Assembly: GCA_947311665.1 (NCBI GenBank) | Contig: CAMZLA010000079.1 | Span: 1-7,229 of the forward strand | Source of the DNA: an uncultured Candidatus Altimarinota bacterium | GTDB taxonomy: Bacteria > Patescibacteriota > Gracilibacteria > CAIRYL01 | DNA: 7,229 bases | Direction of reading: 5' to 3' | In this document: positions 1 to 5,862 of the stretch, piece after piece | How the letters are laid out: each line of letters begins with the position of its first letter | Numbering within the stretch: position 1 is the stretch's first letter | Notes under the pieces: model-generated | Database searches by the model: none | What the model was told of the DNA's origin: nothing | The model's input: the letters and a program-made list of their open reading frames with translations, nothing else | Translations under genes and position numbers: made by a program

Positions 1-199
1 TAGATTTAGGACCTGTATATGGATATAAAGAATCGGTAAAAAAATCTCCTTCAAGAGAAATGTCATTTTCTTGAAAAATATCTCCCAATAATTCTTGAAG
101 TGGATCTTTCTCTTTCTGAAAAGATTGAAATCCTATCATCCCTCCTACAATAATAGCAATAGAAAGAACTCCTGTAAGAAGTTTTTGTGATGTTTTCAT
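1..199 (-). CDS. Partial CDS: N-terminus of an unidentified membrane-anchored or exported protein
   Basis: An open frame reads from ATG at 199-197 to the window edge without a stop, giving 66 codons; the C-terminal part lies outside the window. The protein begins MKTSQKLL and continues into a hydrophobic stretch at about residues 7-24 (rich in L, I, V and G), then a charged, Glu/Asp-rich segment (QKEKDPLQELLGDIF). A short basic N-terminus, one hydrophobic helix and a polar follow-on are what a signal peptide or single N-terminal membrane anchor looks like. No Ala-X-Ala cleavage site and no lipobox cysteine are visible, so an uncleaved anchor is slightly favoured. The family is not recognisable from this fragment. 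The gene is divergent from the glycosyltransferase at 282 and has a TATAAT box about 17 nt before its start. No ribosome binding site is visible. Confidence 0.7.
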   Translation of the reverse strand, partial: MKTSQKLLTGVLSIAIIVGGMIGFQSFQKEKDPLQELLGDIFQENDISLEGDFFTDSLYPYTGPKS

Positions 200-216
200 A
201 TGTGTTTAATAAAAAG

Positions 217-222
217 ATTATA
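217..222 (-). promoter_or_regulatory. Candidate -10 box for the divergent partial gene
   Basis: A perfect TATAAT on the minus strand, 17 nt before the ATG at 199, would give a leader of about 10 nt. No good -35 hexamer lies at the usual distance. It overlaps an inverted repeat (ATATGA, 2-nt gap, TCATAT, 222-235). In such an AT-rich sequence a chance match is quite possible. Confidence 0.35.
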
Positions 223-260
223 TATGAGTTCATATCATGGTATCATTATTTTAGGAAATT

Positions 261-266
261 TACAAT
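261..266 (+). promoter_or_regulatory. Candidate -10 box for the glycosyltransferase gene
   Basis: TACAAT lies 15 nt before the ATG at 282, which would give a very short leader of about 8 nt. There is no recognisable -35 hexamer, and the T-rich run between box and start contains no Shine-Dalgarno sequence. Confidence 0.3.
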
Positions 267-281
267 ACTTTTTAGATTTTT

Positions 282-1400
282 ATGAAAGTTGCTATTGTTG
301 CAGAAATGTTGATGAAATTTGGTGGGGCCGAGAGAGTTGTTGAACAGATTTGGAAAATTTTTCCTGATGCTGATATTTTTACTCTTATTTATGATGAAAA
401 AGAGTGTGGTCATATATTTCCTAAAAATAGAGTAACAACTTCAAAATTACAAAAATGGATAAACAGGGGAGTTCCAAAACAATTTCTTGTTTCTCAATTT
501 CCTAATGCTATTGAAAATTTTAATTTTGAAAAATATGATCTCGTTATTTCTTCCAATAGTGCTTTTGCTCATGGATTAATTGTAAATTCTGAAATTCCTC
601 ATTTCTGTTATGCTCATGCTCCAATGCGATATGCATGGGATTATACGCATCGATACCAACAAGAAAAAACCAAAGGATGGAAAAAAATATTACAACCATT
701 TTTGTGGAGTGCTTTGAAAAAATTAAGAATTTGGGATTATTTATCAGCTCAAAGACCAGATTATATTTGGGCAAATTCAAAAACAACGCAGCATAGAATA
801 AAAAAATATTGGAGGCGAAATTCTACAGTGCTATATCCTCCAGTTGATATAAATAGATTTTCTTTACAAAAAAATCATAAAAATTTTTATTTTATTGTCT
901 CAATGCTCGAGCCATTTAAAAAAATTGATATTGCAGTAAAGGCTTTTTTACAAATGCCAGATAAAAAACTTATTATTATAGGAGATGGAAGTCAGAGAAA
1001 AGAGCTGGAAGAAATATCGAAAAATGCTTCAAATATACAGATTTTAGGGAAAAAAAGTGATGAAGTGGTAACTGAGCATATGCAAAGCTGTAAGGCTTTT
1101 ATTTTCCCTGGTTTAGAAGATTTTGGAATAACTCCAGTAGAAGCAATGGCATGCGGGAAGCCTGTAGTTTTCTTTAATCGGGGAGGGGTGACAGAAACTG
1201 TTATTGATGAAAAAACAGGAATTTCATTTGAAAAACAGACACCAGAGTTGTTGTGTGCTGCAATTGAAAAACTGGAAAAAAAATATGAAGAGATTGTTTC
1301 TGATGAAAAATTGTTTAGAGAACAGGCTGAAAAGTTTTCTATTGAGGCATTTCAAAAAAACTTGAAAAAATTCTTGACGGAAAAAGGAGTAATGATGTAA
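282..1400 (+). CDS. Glycosyltransferase family 4 (GT-B fold), WbaZ/mannosyltransferase-like
   Basis: This 372-residue protein transfers a sugar from a nucleotide donor, probably at the inner face of the membrane, to a surface polysaccharide, glycolipid or glycoprotein. The N-terminal Rossmann domain opens with MKVAIVAEML and GGAERVV (residues 14-20). It carries CYAHAPMRYAWD at about 109-120, typical of the GT4 branch that includes WbaZ-type mannosyltransferases. YPPVD (185-189) precedes the C-terminal Glycos_transf_1 domain, with IIGDG at 232-236. The retaining GT4 EX7E motif is E279-E287 within LEDFGITPVE, followed by ACGKPVVFF and a GGVTETV loop. Length is normal for the family and the gene looks intact. 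Donor and acceptor cannot be read from the sequence. Arginine codons are mainly AGA/AGG (10 of 14), unlike the CGA-rich tig, rplO and secY, which hints at different ancestry or lower expression. No sugar-pathway neighbours are in view, and no terminator separates it from the downstream tRNA. Confidence 0.9.
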   Translation: MKVAIVAEMLMKFGGAERVVEQIWKIFPDADIFTLIYDEKECGHIFPKNRVTTSKLQKWINRGVPKQFLVSQFPNAIENFNFEKYDLVISSNSAFAHGLIVNSEIPHFCYAHAPMRYAWDYTHRYQQEKTKGWKKILQPFLWSALKKLRIWDYLSAQRPDYIWANSKTTQHRIKKYWRRNSTVLYPPVDINRFSLQKNHKNFYFIVSMLEPFKKIDIAVKAFLQMPDKKLIIIGDGSQRKELEEISKNASNIQILGKKSDEVVTEHMQSCKAFIFPGLEDFGITPVEAMACGKPVVFFNRGGVTETVIDEKTGISFEKQTPELLCAAIEKLEKKYEEIVSDEKLFREQAEKFSIEAFQKNLKKFLTEKGVMM

Positions 1401-1413
1401 AGTTTATCGGCTC

Positions 1414-1419
1414 TATAAT
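1414..1419 (+). promoter_or_regulatory. Candidate -10 box for tRNA-Val
   Basis: A perfect TATAAT lies 36 nt before the tRNA 5' end, just after the glycosyltransferase stop. No matching -35 is seen at 16-18 nt. A TTGACG at 1374-1379 is too far from this box but is 16 nt from a weaker TGTAAA at 1396-1401. The tRNA could also be read through from the upstream gene, since no terminator lies between them. Confidence 0.3.
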
Positions 1420-1455
1420 AATGAAAGTTATGTAGAGAAAAAATAATGAAAACAT

Positions 1456-1532
1456 GGGTGATTAGCTCAGTTGGCTAGAGCATCTGGTTTACACCCAGGA
1501 GGTCGGGAGTTCGAATCTCTCATCACCCACCA
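1456..1532 (+). tRNA. tRNA-Val (anticodon UAC), CCA encoded
   Basis: The 77-nt sequence folds into a full cloverleaf. The acceptor stem is GGGTGAT (1456-1462) against ATCACCC (1522-1528). The D arm contains GCTCAGTTGGCTAGAGC. The anticodon stem is TCTGG/CCAGG with loop TTTACAC, and the TAC anticodon is at 1490-1492. The T arm is GGGAG-TTCGAAT-CTCTC. Discriminator A1529 is followed by a genome-encoded CCA (1530-1532). UAC reads GUA and, with the usual U34 modification, other valine codons. It stands alone between the glycosyltransferase gene and a hairpin terminator. Confidence 0.95.
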
Positions 1533-1545
1533 TGTTTTACATTTC

Positions 1546-1577
1546 AAAAAAGCATCTCATATATGAGATGCTTTTTT
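1546..1577. terminator. Bidirectional rho-independent terminator between tRNA-Val and arsC
   Basis: A perfect inverted repeat is formed by an A-run plus GCATCTCAT on the left (1546-1560) and ATGAGATGC plus a T-run on the right (1563-1577), closing over a short AT centre. On the plus strand the stem is followed by seven Ts and ends tRNA-Val transcription. On the minus strand the left A-run becomes the U-tract and can end the purM-arsC transcript about 77 nt after the arsC stop. The A/T flanks also extend the stem. Confidence 0.85.
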
Positions 1578-1653
1578 TATTATATTATTTTGCTTTCGAC
1601 AGCTTCAATAACCATAGTCTGATGAATTTTATTTTAATAGGCTAAAGTACTTC

Positions 1654-2016
1654 TTATAATAGTTTTAGTACATTTTCTGGTGGTCTTCCAATTATTGCCG
1701 ATTTTTTTCCTGTTTTTTCATCAGCAGAAATAACAATAGGGCGTTCTATTGCAATTGGAAATTGATGTAAATATTCAAACAATTCTTCATCAGTTATGCT
1801 TTCTGGATTGATATTATTTTTTTTCCAAATCGTTTCATTTTTTCGAGTTATTGCAATAGGGTGAACATTTAATATCTCACAAATTTCTTGAATTTCTTTT
1901 ATAGAAGGGATTTCTTTAAGGTAATAACGATCTTGAACCGAAATATTATTTTGATCTAAAAGATCTCGTGTTGCTCTACTTTTTGAACATTTTGCATTGT
2001 GCCATATTGTAAACAT
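1654..2016 (-). CDS. arsC: ArsC/Spx-family thioredoxin-fold reductase (arsenate reductase-like)
   Basis: A 120-residue protein of the ArsC family, which reduces arsenate through one active-site cysteine using glutathione/glutaredoxin in the E. coli plasmid R773 type. The start FTIWHNAKCSKSR holds the catalytic cysteine at C10 with H6 and N7 as in ArsC (HN..C). R58 (ITRKN), R92 (ERPIV) and R111 (IGRPPE) correspond to the three arginines that bind arsenate in the family. YYLKEIP at 31-37 matches the conserved YL..pP segment. The C10-S-K-S sequence has no CXXC pair, so it is unlike redox-sensing Spx proteins that carry CXXC. Homologues of this type (YfgD-like) often have no proven arsenate role, so substrate is uncertain. 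It follows the purM stop by 4 nt, indicating co-transcription, and has no Shine-Dalgarno sequence. No other arsenic gene is nearby. Confidence 0.85.
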   Translation of the reverse strand: MFTIWHNAKCSKSRATRDLLDQNNISVQDRYYLKEIPSIKEIQEICEILNVHPIAITRKNETIWKKNNINPESITDEELFEYLHQFPIAIERPIVISADEKTGKKSAIIGRPPENVLKLL

Positions 2017-2020
2017 ATTT

Positions 2021-3094
2021 TTATATAAAAGTAATCATTTTTTCATCAGAAAATGCTCCAAAATTTCCATGTTCAATTTTCCCTGATGTATTTATTTTTC
2101 CAGCCAATTGAGCTGAAATATTCTCTTTTTTTAGAAGTTGTAACAATTCTTCACTTTCATTTTTCCCACAAACAATAAGCATTCCATTTCCTCCATTCCA
2201 TGTTTTATATGCTTCTTCATCTGTAACATTTCCAAGTTTTTGAAGAATATTCATTATCTCTGGCATTGGGAAAATATTTGGAAGAGATGCTCCCAGTTTT
2301 TTACTTTTTAAAATTCTAAAAAAATTTCCAGCAAGTCCACCACCTGTTACATGAACAATTCCTTTTACATCAATTTTTCTTTTTTCATCAAATCGCCCTA
2401 AAATATTTAAAAGCCCTGCATGATAAATTTTTGATGGAGTAAGAAGCATTTCTCCCCAAGTATTTTTTTCATCATAAGCATCATGAAAAGAAATGTTTTT
2501 TTCTTTTAATATATGACGAATAAGAGAAAATCCATTAGATCGAAATCCTGTTTCTTGTAAGGCAATAACATGGTCTCCCTCTTCTATATTCTCTCCTGTA
2601 ATAAATTTTTCTTTTTCTACAATCCCAACAGCACTACTATTCCAAATTGTTTTATTAAGAGTATTTCCCAGTTCTGCAATTTCTCCTCCTGGAATAACTA
2701 CTTTTTCTTGAATGCATGCATTGCAGAGACTTTTCATCATTTCTTCAATTTCATCAGGATTTACCGAGTTTGTATCAAAAGTATTCGTAATAGAAATAAC
2801 TTCACTTCCACTACAAATAGCATCATCGACTGTCATGGCTAATAAATCGAAACCAAGTCCTGTAAAATTTTGTGTTTCAATTGCAATATCTATTTTAGTT
2901 CCTACTCCATCACAGCAGTTCAGCATATAATATTCTCCCATATCTATAGCTCCTGCAAATCCACCATCTTGAATAAGAGGAGTTCCTTTAAGCCCTTTTC
3001 GAGAAGAAAAAGTTTTTTTTGCATAATGATATGCCGATTGAGATGCTCTATCTCCTTTTGATATATCAACGCCAGAATCTTTATATGTAGCCAT
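2021..3094 (-). CDS. purM: Phosphoribosylformylglycinamidine cyclo-ligase (AIR synthase)
   Basis: PurM closes formylglycinamidine ribonucleotide to aminoimidazole ribonucleotide with ATP, the fifth step of purine synthesis, in the cytosol. The 357-residue protein starts TYKDSGVDISKGD, matching the family's YKDAGVDI start. It has DGVGTK (62-67), the DLLAM..DD region (83-91), GGEIAEL (136-142), SNGFSL (186-191), LLTPSKIY (217-224), HVTGGGL (248-254) and GN..DEEAYKTWNGGNGM (288-304). Length and domain order (N-terminal PurM/AIRS, then AIRS_C) are normal. Some conserved positions differ: GGETAEMPG of typical PurM reads GGEIAELGN, and NMGIGM reads NGGNGM, so it is a divergent copy. An in-frame ATG 28 codons upstream exists, but the extension MQYIFFLYPKK is not PurM-like, so ATG at 3094 was chosen. 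It leads a two-gene unit with arsC. No other purine gene is in the window. Confidence 0.9.
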   Translation of the reverse strand: MATYKDSGVDISKGDRASQSAYHYAKKTFSSRKGLKGTPLIQDGGFAGAIDMGEYYMLNCCDGVGTKIDIAIETQNFTGLGFDLLAMTVDDAICSGSEVISITNTFDTNSVNPDEIEEMMKSLCNACIQEKVVIPGGEIAELGNTLNKTIWNSSAVGIVEKEKFITGENIEEGDHVIALQETGFRSNGFSLIRHILKEKNISFHDAYDEKNTWGEMLLTPSKIYHAGLLNILGRFDEKRKIDVKGIVHVTGGGLAGNFFRILKSKKLGASLPNIFPMPEIMNILQKLGNVTDEEAYKTWNGGNGMLIVCGKNESEELLQLLKKENISAQLAGKINTSGKIEHGNFGAFSDEKMITFI

Positions 3095-3197
3095 AAAAAA
3101 TGATGAAAAGAGGGTAGGTAAAAGTAATTCTATATTCTCATGCATTTTTTTTGGATACAAGAAGAATATATATTGCATTTTTAATTTTGTTTTTCTC

Positions 3198-3226
3198 TTG
3201 CTATAGAACGATGAAATACATATAAT
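3198..3226 (+). promoter_or_regulatory. Sigma-70-type promoter for tig
   Basis: TTGCTA (3198-3203, four of six -35 positions) and a perfect TATAAT (3221-3226) are separated by 17 nt. Transcription would start near 3233, leaving a leader of about 19 nt of A/T sequence without a Shine-Dalgarno site. This is the best promoter match in the window and sits in the divergent purM/tig spacer. Confidence 0.55.
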
Positions 3227-3251
3227 TTACTCCGTATTTTAATTTATATAT

Positions 3252-4541
3252 ATGAAAATTTCTCGAAAAGATCAAAAAAATTCTATTGTTGAATTGTCTG
3301 TAAAATTGGACAAAGCAGAATGGGAAAAATATGAAGTTCAGGCATTAAAAAAAATATCTGGAGAAGTAAAGGTTGATGGTTTTAGAAAAGGACATGTTCC
3401 AGAAAGTGTTATTCGACAAAAAGTTGGAGAAGCTGCTATTAAACAAGAAGCATTAGACCTTGCAATTTCTCAAAGTTATGTAAAAGCTTTACGAGAAGAA
3501 AAAGTAAATCCTCTGGCTCAACCAGAAGTTTCTATTGAAAAAATGGATCCTGTAGAATTTAAAATTTCTGTTCAGGTGTATCCAAAAATAGAAATGAAAA
3601 AAATAGATATTTCAAAAGTAAAAATTTCTGCTCCAAAAGTTACAAAAAAAGAGATTAAAGAACAATTAGACATGTTTCTTGCTCAATCAGCCGAAAAAAA
3701 ATCGGTAAAACGAAAAGCAAAAAAAGGAGATACGGCAGTTATTAATTTTGATGGGAAAGATGAAAAAGGTGTTTCACAGCCAGGAATGTTAAGTGAAAAT
3801 CATCCATTAGAATTAGGAGCAGGAGCATTTATTCCAGGATTTGAAGAAGAAGTTATTGGAATGAAAAAAGATGAAGAAAAAACATTCCCAATTACATTTC
3901 CAAAAGATTATCAATCGACAGATATTGCTGGGAAAGAGTTTTATTTTACAGTAAAAGTAATAGATGTTTTAGAAAAAAAACTTCCAAAACTTGATGATGA
4001 ATTTGCTCAAAAAATTACAGGAGATAAAGAAAAAACAGTGAAAGATTTAGAAGAAGAAATTAAAAAACATTTAACATCTCAAAAAAAGCAAGAAGAATAT
4101 AATAAAAAACAAAAAGAATTGTTTGATCTTATAGGAAAGGGAGTGAAAGCTGATGTTCCTGCAATTTTTATTGATGAAGAAGTTCAAGGAATGATTGATA
4201 ATATTAAAATGCAAGGATTATATTCTGGTATGCCGTGGGAAAAGCATTTGGAAAATATGAAAAAAACAGAAGAAGAGTTACGAGAAGAACTGAAAAAAGA
4301 CGCAAAAAAAGCAGTTCTTTCTCGATTAGGGTTACAAGAAATGATTCAACAAGAAAAAATATCTATTTCAGATGAAGAGATGAAAGCTGAAATAGCAAAA
4401 GAGTTAGAAAAAGTAAAACCAGAAGAAAAAGATGCAAAAGCTCATTCATTTGAAAAAGGTCATGAAGGTTGGGCTCAAATAAAAAATAGATTACAAATTC
4501 GTGTATTTTTTGAAAAACATTTAGGGAAATTGGAAGAATAA
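3252..4541 (+). CDS. tig: Trigger factor, ribosome-associated chaperone and peptidyl-prolyl isomerase
   Basis: Trigger factor docks on the ribosome at the tunnel exit and shields nascent chains. The 429-residue protein has the three classical parts. The N-terminal ribosome-binding domain (about 1-120) carries the signature GFRKGHVPESVI at 43-54. An FKBP-type isomerase domain (about 157-240) has VINFDGKDEKG, LELGAGAFIPGFEEEVIGM (187-204) and FPKDY. A helical SurA-like C-terminal chaperone domain (about 248-425) starts at LPKLDDEFA. Length agrees with the family (E. coli 432). The protein is very rich in Lys and Glu, in keeping with the AT bias. Six of nine arginines are CGA. It has its own promoter and a terminator at 4601-4629, so it is probably monocistronic; the usual downstream clpP/clpX neighbours are absent. 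Confidence 0.95.
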   Translation: MKISRKDQKNSIVELSVKLDKAEWEKYEVQALKKISGEVKVDGFRKGHVPESVIRQKVGEAAIKQEALDLAISQSYVKALREEKVNPLAQPEVSIEKMDPVEFKISVQVYPKIEMKKIDISKVKISAPKVTKKEIKEQLDMFLAQSAEKKSVKRKAKKGDTAVINFDGKDEKGVSQPGMLSENHPLELGAGAFIPGFEEEVIGMKKDEEKTFPITFPKDYQSTDIAGKEFYFTVKVIDVLEKKLPKLDDEFAQKITGDKEKTVKDLEEEIKKHLTSQKKQEEYNKKQKELFDLIGKGVKADVPAIFIDEEVQGMIDNIKMQGLYSGMPWEKHLENMKKTEEELREELKKDAKKAVLSRLGLQEMIQQEKISISDEEMKAEIAKELEKVKPEEKDAKAHSFEKGHEGWAQIKNRLQIRVFFEKHLGKLEE

Positions 4542-4547
4542 TTTTTT

Positions 4548-4577
4548 ATTAGAAAAATAAAAATTAGAAAAATAAAT
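4548..4577 (+). repeat. 15-bp tandem duplication in the tig 3' spacer
   Basis: ATTAGAAAAATAAAA (4548-4562) is repeated immediately as ATTAGAAAAATAAAT (4563-4577), one mismatch. The following bases up to 4600 are almost pure A with isolated T. The tract lies between the tig stop and its terminator and probably arose by slippage in low-complexity DNA. Confidence 0.7.
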
Positions 4578-4591
4578 AAAAATAAAAAAAT

Positions 4592-4629
4592 AAAAAAAAA
4601 GATCATCTATAAAAAGATGGTCTTTTTTT
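4592..4629 (+). terminator. Rho-independent terminator of tig
   Basis: GATCATCT (4601-4608) pairs with AGATGGTC (4615-4622), including one G-T pair, over the loop ATAAAA. The stem is preceded by nine As and followed by seven Ts (4623-4629), which can lengthen it. It separates tig from the TsaC-like gene. Confidence 0.85.
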
Positions 4630-4639
4630 GTATTATTTC

Positions 4640-4645
4640 TATAAT
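4640..4645 (+). promoter_or_regulatory. Candidate -10 box for the TsaC-like gene
   Basis: A perfect TATAAT lies 10 nt after the tig terminator and 39 nt before the ATG at 4685. No clear -35 hexamer sits at 16-18 nt. A promoter is expected here because the gene follows a terminator, but the exact box is uncertain. Confidence 0.35.
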
Positions 4646-4684
4646 ACTATATCTATTCTAAATTTTTTTCTTTTTTCTGTTATT

Positions 4685-5254
4685 ATGAAAAAACTTTCAT
4701 TTCTTCCTGAAAATTTTAAACACATTTCTCAGCATTTAAATGCTGGTCTTCCTGTTATTTTCCCCACAGAAACATGCTATGGATTCTCTGGGAATATTAA
4801 TAGCATTACATCAGTTCTCACTGTTGAAAAAATAAAAAAAAGAAAAAATAAAGCATTTCTCATTTTAGATTCATCATTTGAAAAAATTTCTGAATATGCA
4901 GATATAACAAATATTCCACAAGAATGGAGGAAAAAATCTCTCACTACTCCAATCTCTTTTCTTTTACCCAAAAAAGAAAATTTCATTGACTCTTTTTTCC
5001 CTTCTTTTCCAGAAGTTGCAGTTCGAGTCCCTGTATACCTTCCTTTGATAGGGTTTTTACAGTTTCATAAAACTCCCATATTTTCTACCAGTTGTAATAT
5101 CGCTGGTTTTCCTCCTCTTTATAATGAAAGAGAGGTAATAAAACAATTTTCTCATCATTCTCAATTATTATTTGTTTCTGCAGGGAATTTACCTATAAAT
5201 CCACCATCTCAATTAATAAAAATAAAGAATGATACTATAGAAAAACTTCGATAA
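4685..5254 (+). CDS. tsaC: Sua5/YrdC/TsaC-family protein, probable L-threonylcarbamoyladenylate synthase (divergent)
   Basis: The family makes threonylcarbamoyl-AMP from Thr, bicarbonate and ATP, the first step of t6A37 modification in ANN-decoding tRNAs. The 189-residue protein is the length of E. coli TsaC (190) and is one YrdC domain without the Sua5 C-terminal extension. Visible motifs are GLPVIFPTETCYGFSG (21-36), the basic K-x-R pair K51/R53 in KIKKRKNKAFLIL, ISFLLPKK (90-97), VAVRVP (111-116) and STSCNIAG (134-141), matching the family's TSAN..G. The terminal PSTI-type motif reads PPSQLI (173-178). The proline after KxR and the TI of PSTI are changed, so activity is likely but less certain. 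A longer frame from 4628 would add 19 hydrophobic residues outside the family start, so ATG at 4685 was chosen. It is flanked by the tig terminator upstream and rplO 117 nt downstream; no tsaB, tsaD or tsaE is in view. Confidence 0.8.
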   Translation: MKKLSFLPENFKHISQHLNAGLPVIFPTETCYGFSGNINSITSVLTVEKIKKRKNKAFLILDSSFEKISEYADITNIPQEWRKKSLTTPISFLLPKKENFIDSFFPSFPEVAVRVPVYLPLIGFLQFHKTPIFSTSCNIAGFPPLYNEREVIKQFSHHSQLLFVSAGNLPINPPSQLIKIKNDTIEKLR

Positions 5255-5310
5255 TTTATTTCTATATACTGTTTTTTATGGAAAAACAATGTTTATATTT
5301 TTTTTTCCCT

Positions 5311-5339
5311 TTTTCATCTTCTCTATTTTATTGTATGAT
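5311..5339 (+). promoter_or_regulatory. Candidate promoter for rplO-secY
   Basis: TTTTCA (5311-5316) and TATGAT (5334-5339) are separated by 17 nt, with four and five of six consensus matches. A start near 5346 would leave a T-rich leader of about 26 nt. The 117-nt spacer is otherwise T-rich and shows no terminator hairpin, so read-through from the TsaC-like gene is also possible. Confidence 0.35.
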
Positions 5340-5371
5340 GATTTGGCATATATGTTCTTTTATTTTTTTTT

Positions 5372-5827
5372 ATGCAATTACACGAAGTACAGCCTAACAA
5401 AGGGGCTCGAAAGTCACGAATTCGACGAGGTCGAGGAGACGCATCTGGATACGGAAGTTTTTCTGGTCGAGGATGTAAAGGTCAAAATGCCAGAAGTGGT
5501 GGTGGTGTGAAAGCCGGTTTTGAAGGAGGTCAAACTCCATTATGGAAACGAATGCCAAAACTGAAAGGGTTTAAAAATCCTAATCGAGTACCATTTCTTG
5601 CTGTTAATCTTTTAAAAATTGAAAAATTATATTCTGATGGTGAAACAGTGAATGAAATGACTCTTCTTGAAAAAGGAATTATTAGTTCTACAAAAAGTCC
5701 TATTAAAATTTTAAGTAGTGGTGAACTTACAAAAAAACTTACATTTGAAAATGTAGCATTTTCTGCAAAATCAAAAGAAAAAGTAGAAAAATCTGGTTCA
5801 ACAATTATAGGAGATGACTCTAAATAA
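5372..5827 (+). CDS. rplO: 50S ribosomal protein L15 (uL15)
   Basis: L15 is a late-assembling 50S protein whose basic N-terminal extension threads into 23S rRNA. The 151-residue sequence shows the family pattern: a basic Gly/Arg-rich N-terminus (RIRRGRGDASGYG at 16-28), then GRGCKGQNARSGGGVKAGFEGGQ at 32-54 (family: GRG.KGQ.aRsG), TPLWKRMPKLKGF (55-67) and the C-terminal L15 signature from KILSSGELTKKL (112-123) to AFSAKSKEKVEKSG (129-142). Eight of nine arginines are CGA. The ATG at 5372 follows nine Ts with no Shine-Dalgarno site and gives the expected N-terminus. secY follows after 35 nt in the usual spc order. The gene normally before it, rpmD (L30), is absent; a TsaC-like gene occupies the upstream position. 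Confidence 0.96.
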   Translation: MQLHEVQPNKGARKSRIRRGRGDASGYGSFSGRGCKGQNARSGGGVKAGFEGGQTPLWKRMPKLKGFKNPNRVPFLAVNLLKIEKLYSDGETVNEMTLLEKGIISSTKSPIKILSSGELTKKLTFENVAFSAKSKEKVEKSGSTIIGDDSK

Positions 5828-5835
5828 TTTGTTTT

Positions 5836-5841
5836 TATACT
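5836..5841 (+). promoter_or_regulatory. Weak candidate -10 box before secY
   Basis: TATACT lies in the 35-nt rplO-secY spacer, 21 nt before the secY ATG, without a -35 hexamer. secY is more simply explained as co-transcribed with rplO; the box may be a chance match or an internal start. Confidence 0.2.
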
Positions 5842-5862
5842 TTACTTTATTACTTATTATTT

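Noticed and set aside
544..786. Open frame on the minus strand inside the glycosyltransferase
   Set aside because: It lies within the conserved HAPMRYAWD region of the GT4 gene and has no recognisable features of its own.
1578..1653. Possible small gene or RNA between the shared terminator and arsC
   Set aside because: No open frame with a start or stable GC-containing hairpin is visible; it is best read as the arsC 3' untranslated tail.
2570..3061. Several open frames on the plus strand opposite purM
   Set aside because: purM is supported by clear motifs across this stretch; the plus-strand frames are low-complexity Phe/Ser/Ile translations of its complement.
3095..3178. N-terminal extension of PurM from an upstream in-frame ATG
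   Set aside because: The 28 extra residues are hydrophobic and have no counterpart in PurM; the internal ATG gives the family N-terminus TYKDSGVDI.
4628..4684. N-terminal extension of the TsaC-like protein
   Set aside because: It would begin inside the tig terminator U-tract and overlap the candidate promoter; the ATG at 4685 gives the normal family length.
4777..4986. Open frame on the minus strand inside the TsaC-like gene
   Set aside because: Phe-rich complement of an A-rich coding strand; the plus-strand gene has family motifs.
5289..5510. Small hydrophobic reading frame overlapping the rplO start
   Set aside because: Its Phe-rich part is translated poly-T spacer and its C-terminal half is rplO in another frame; no independent support.
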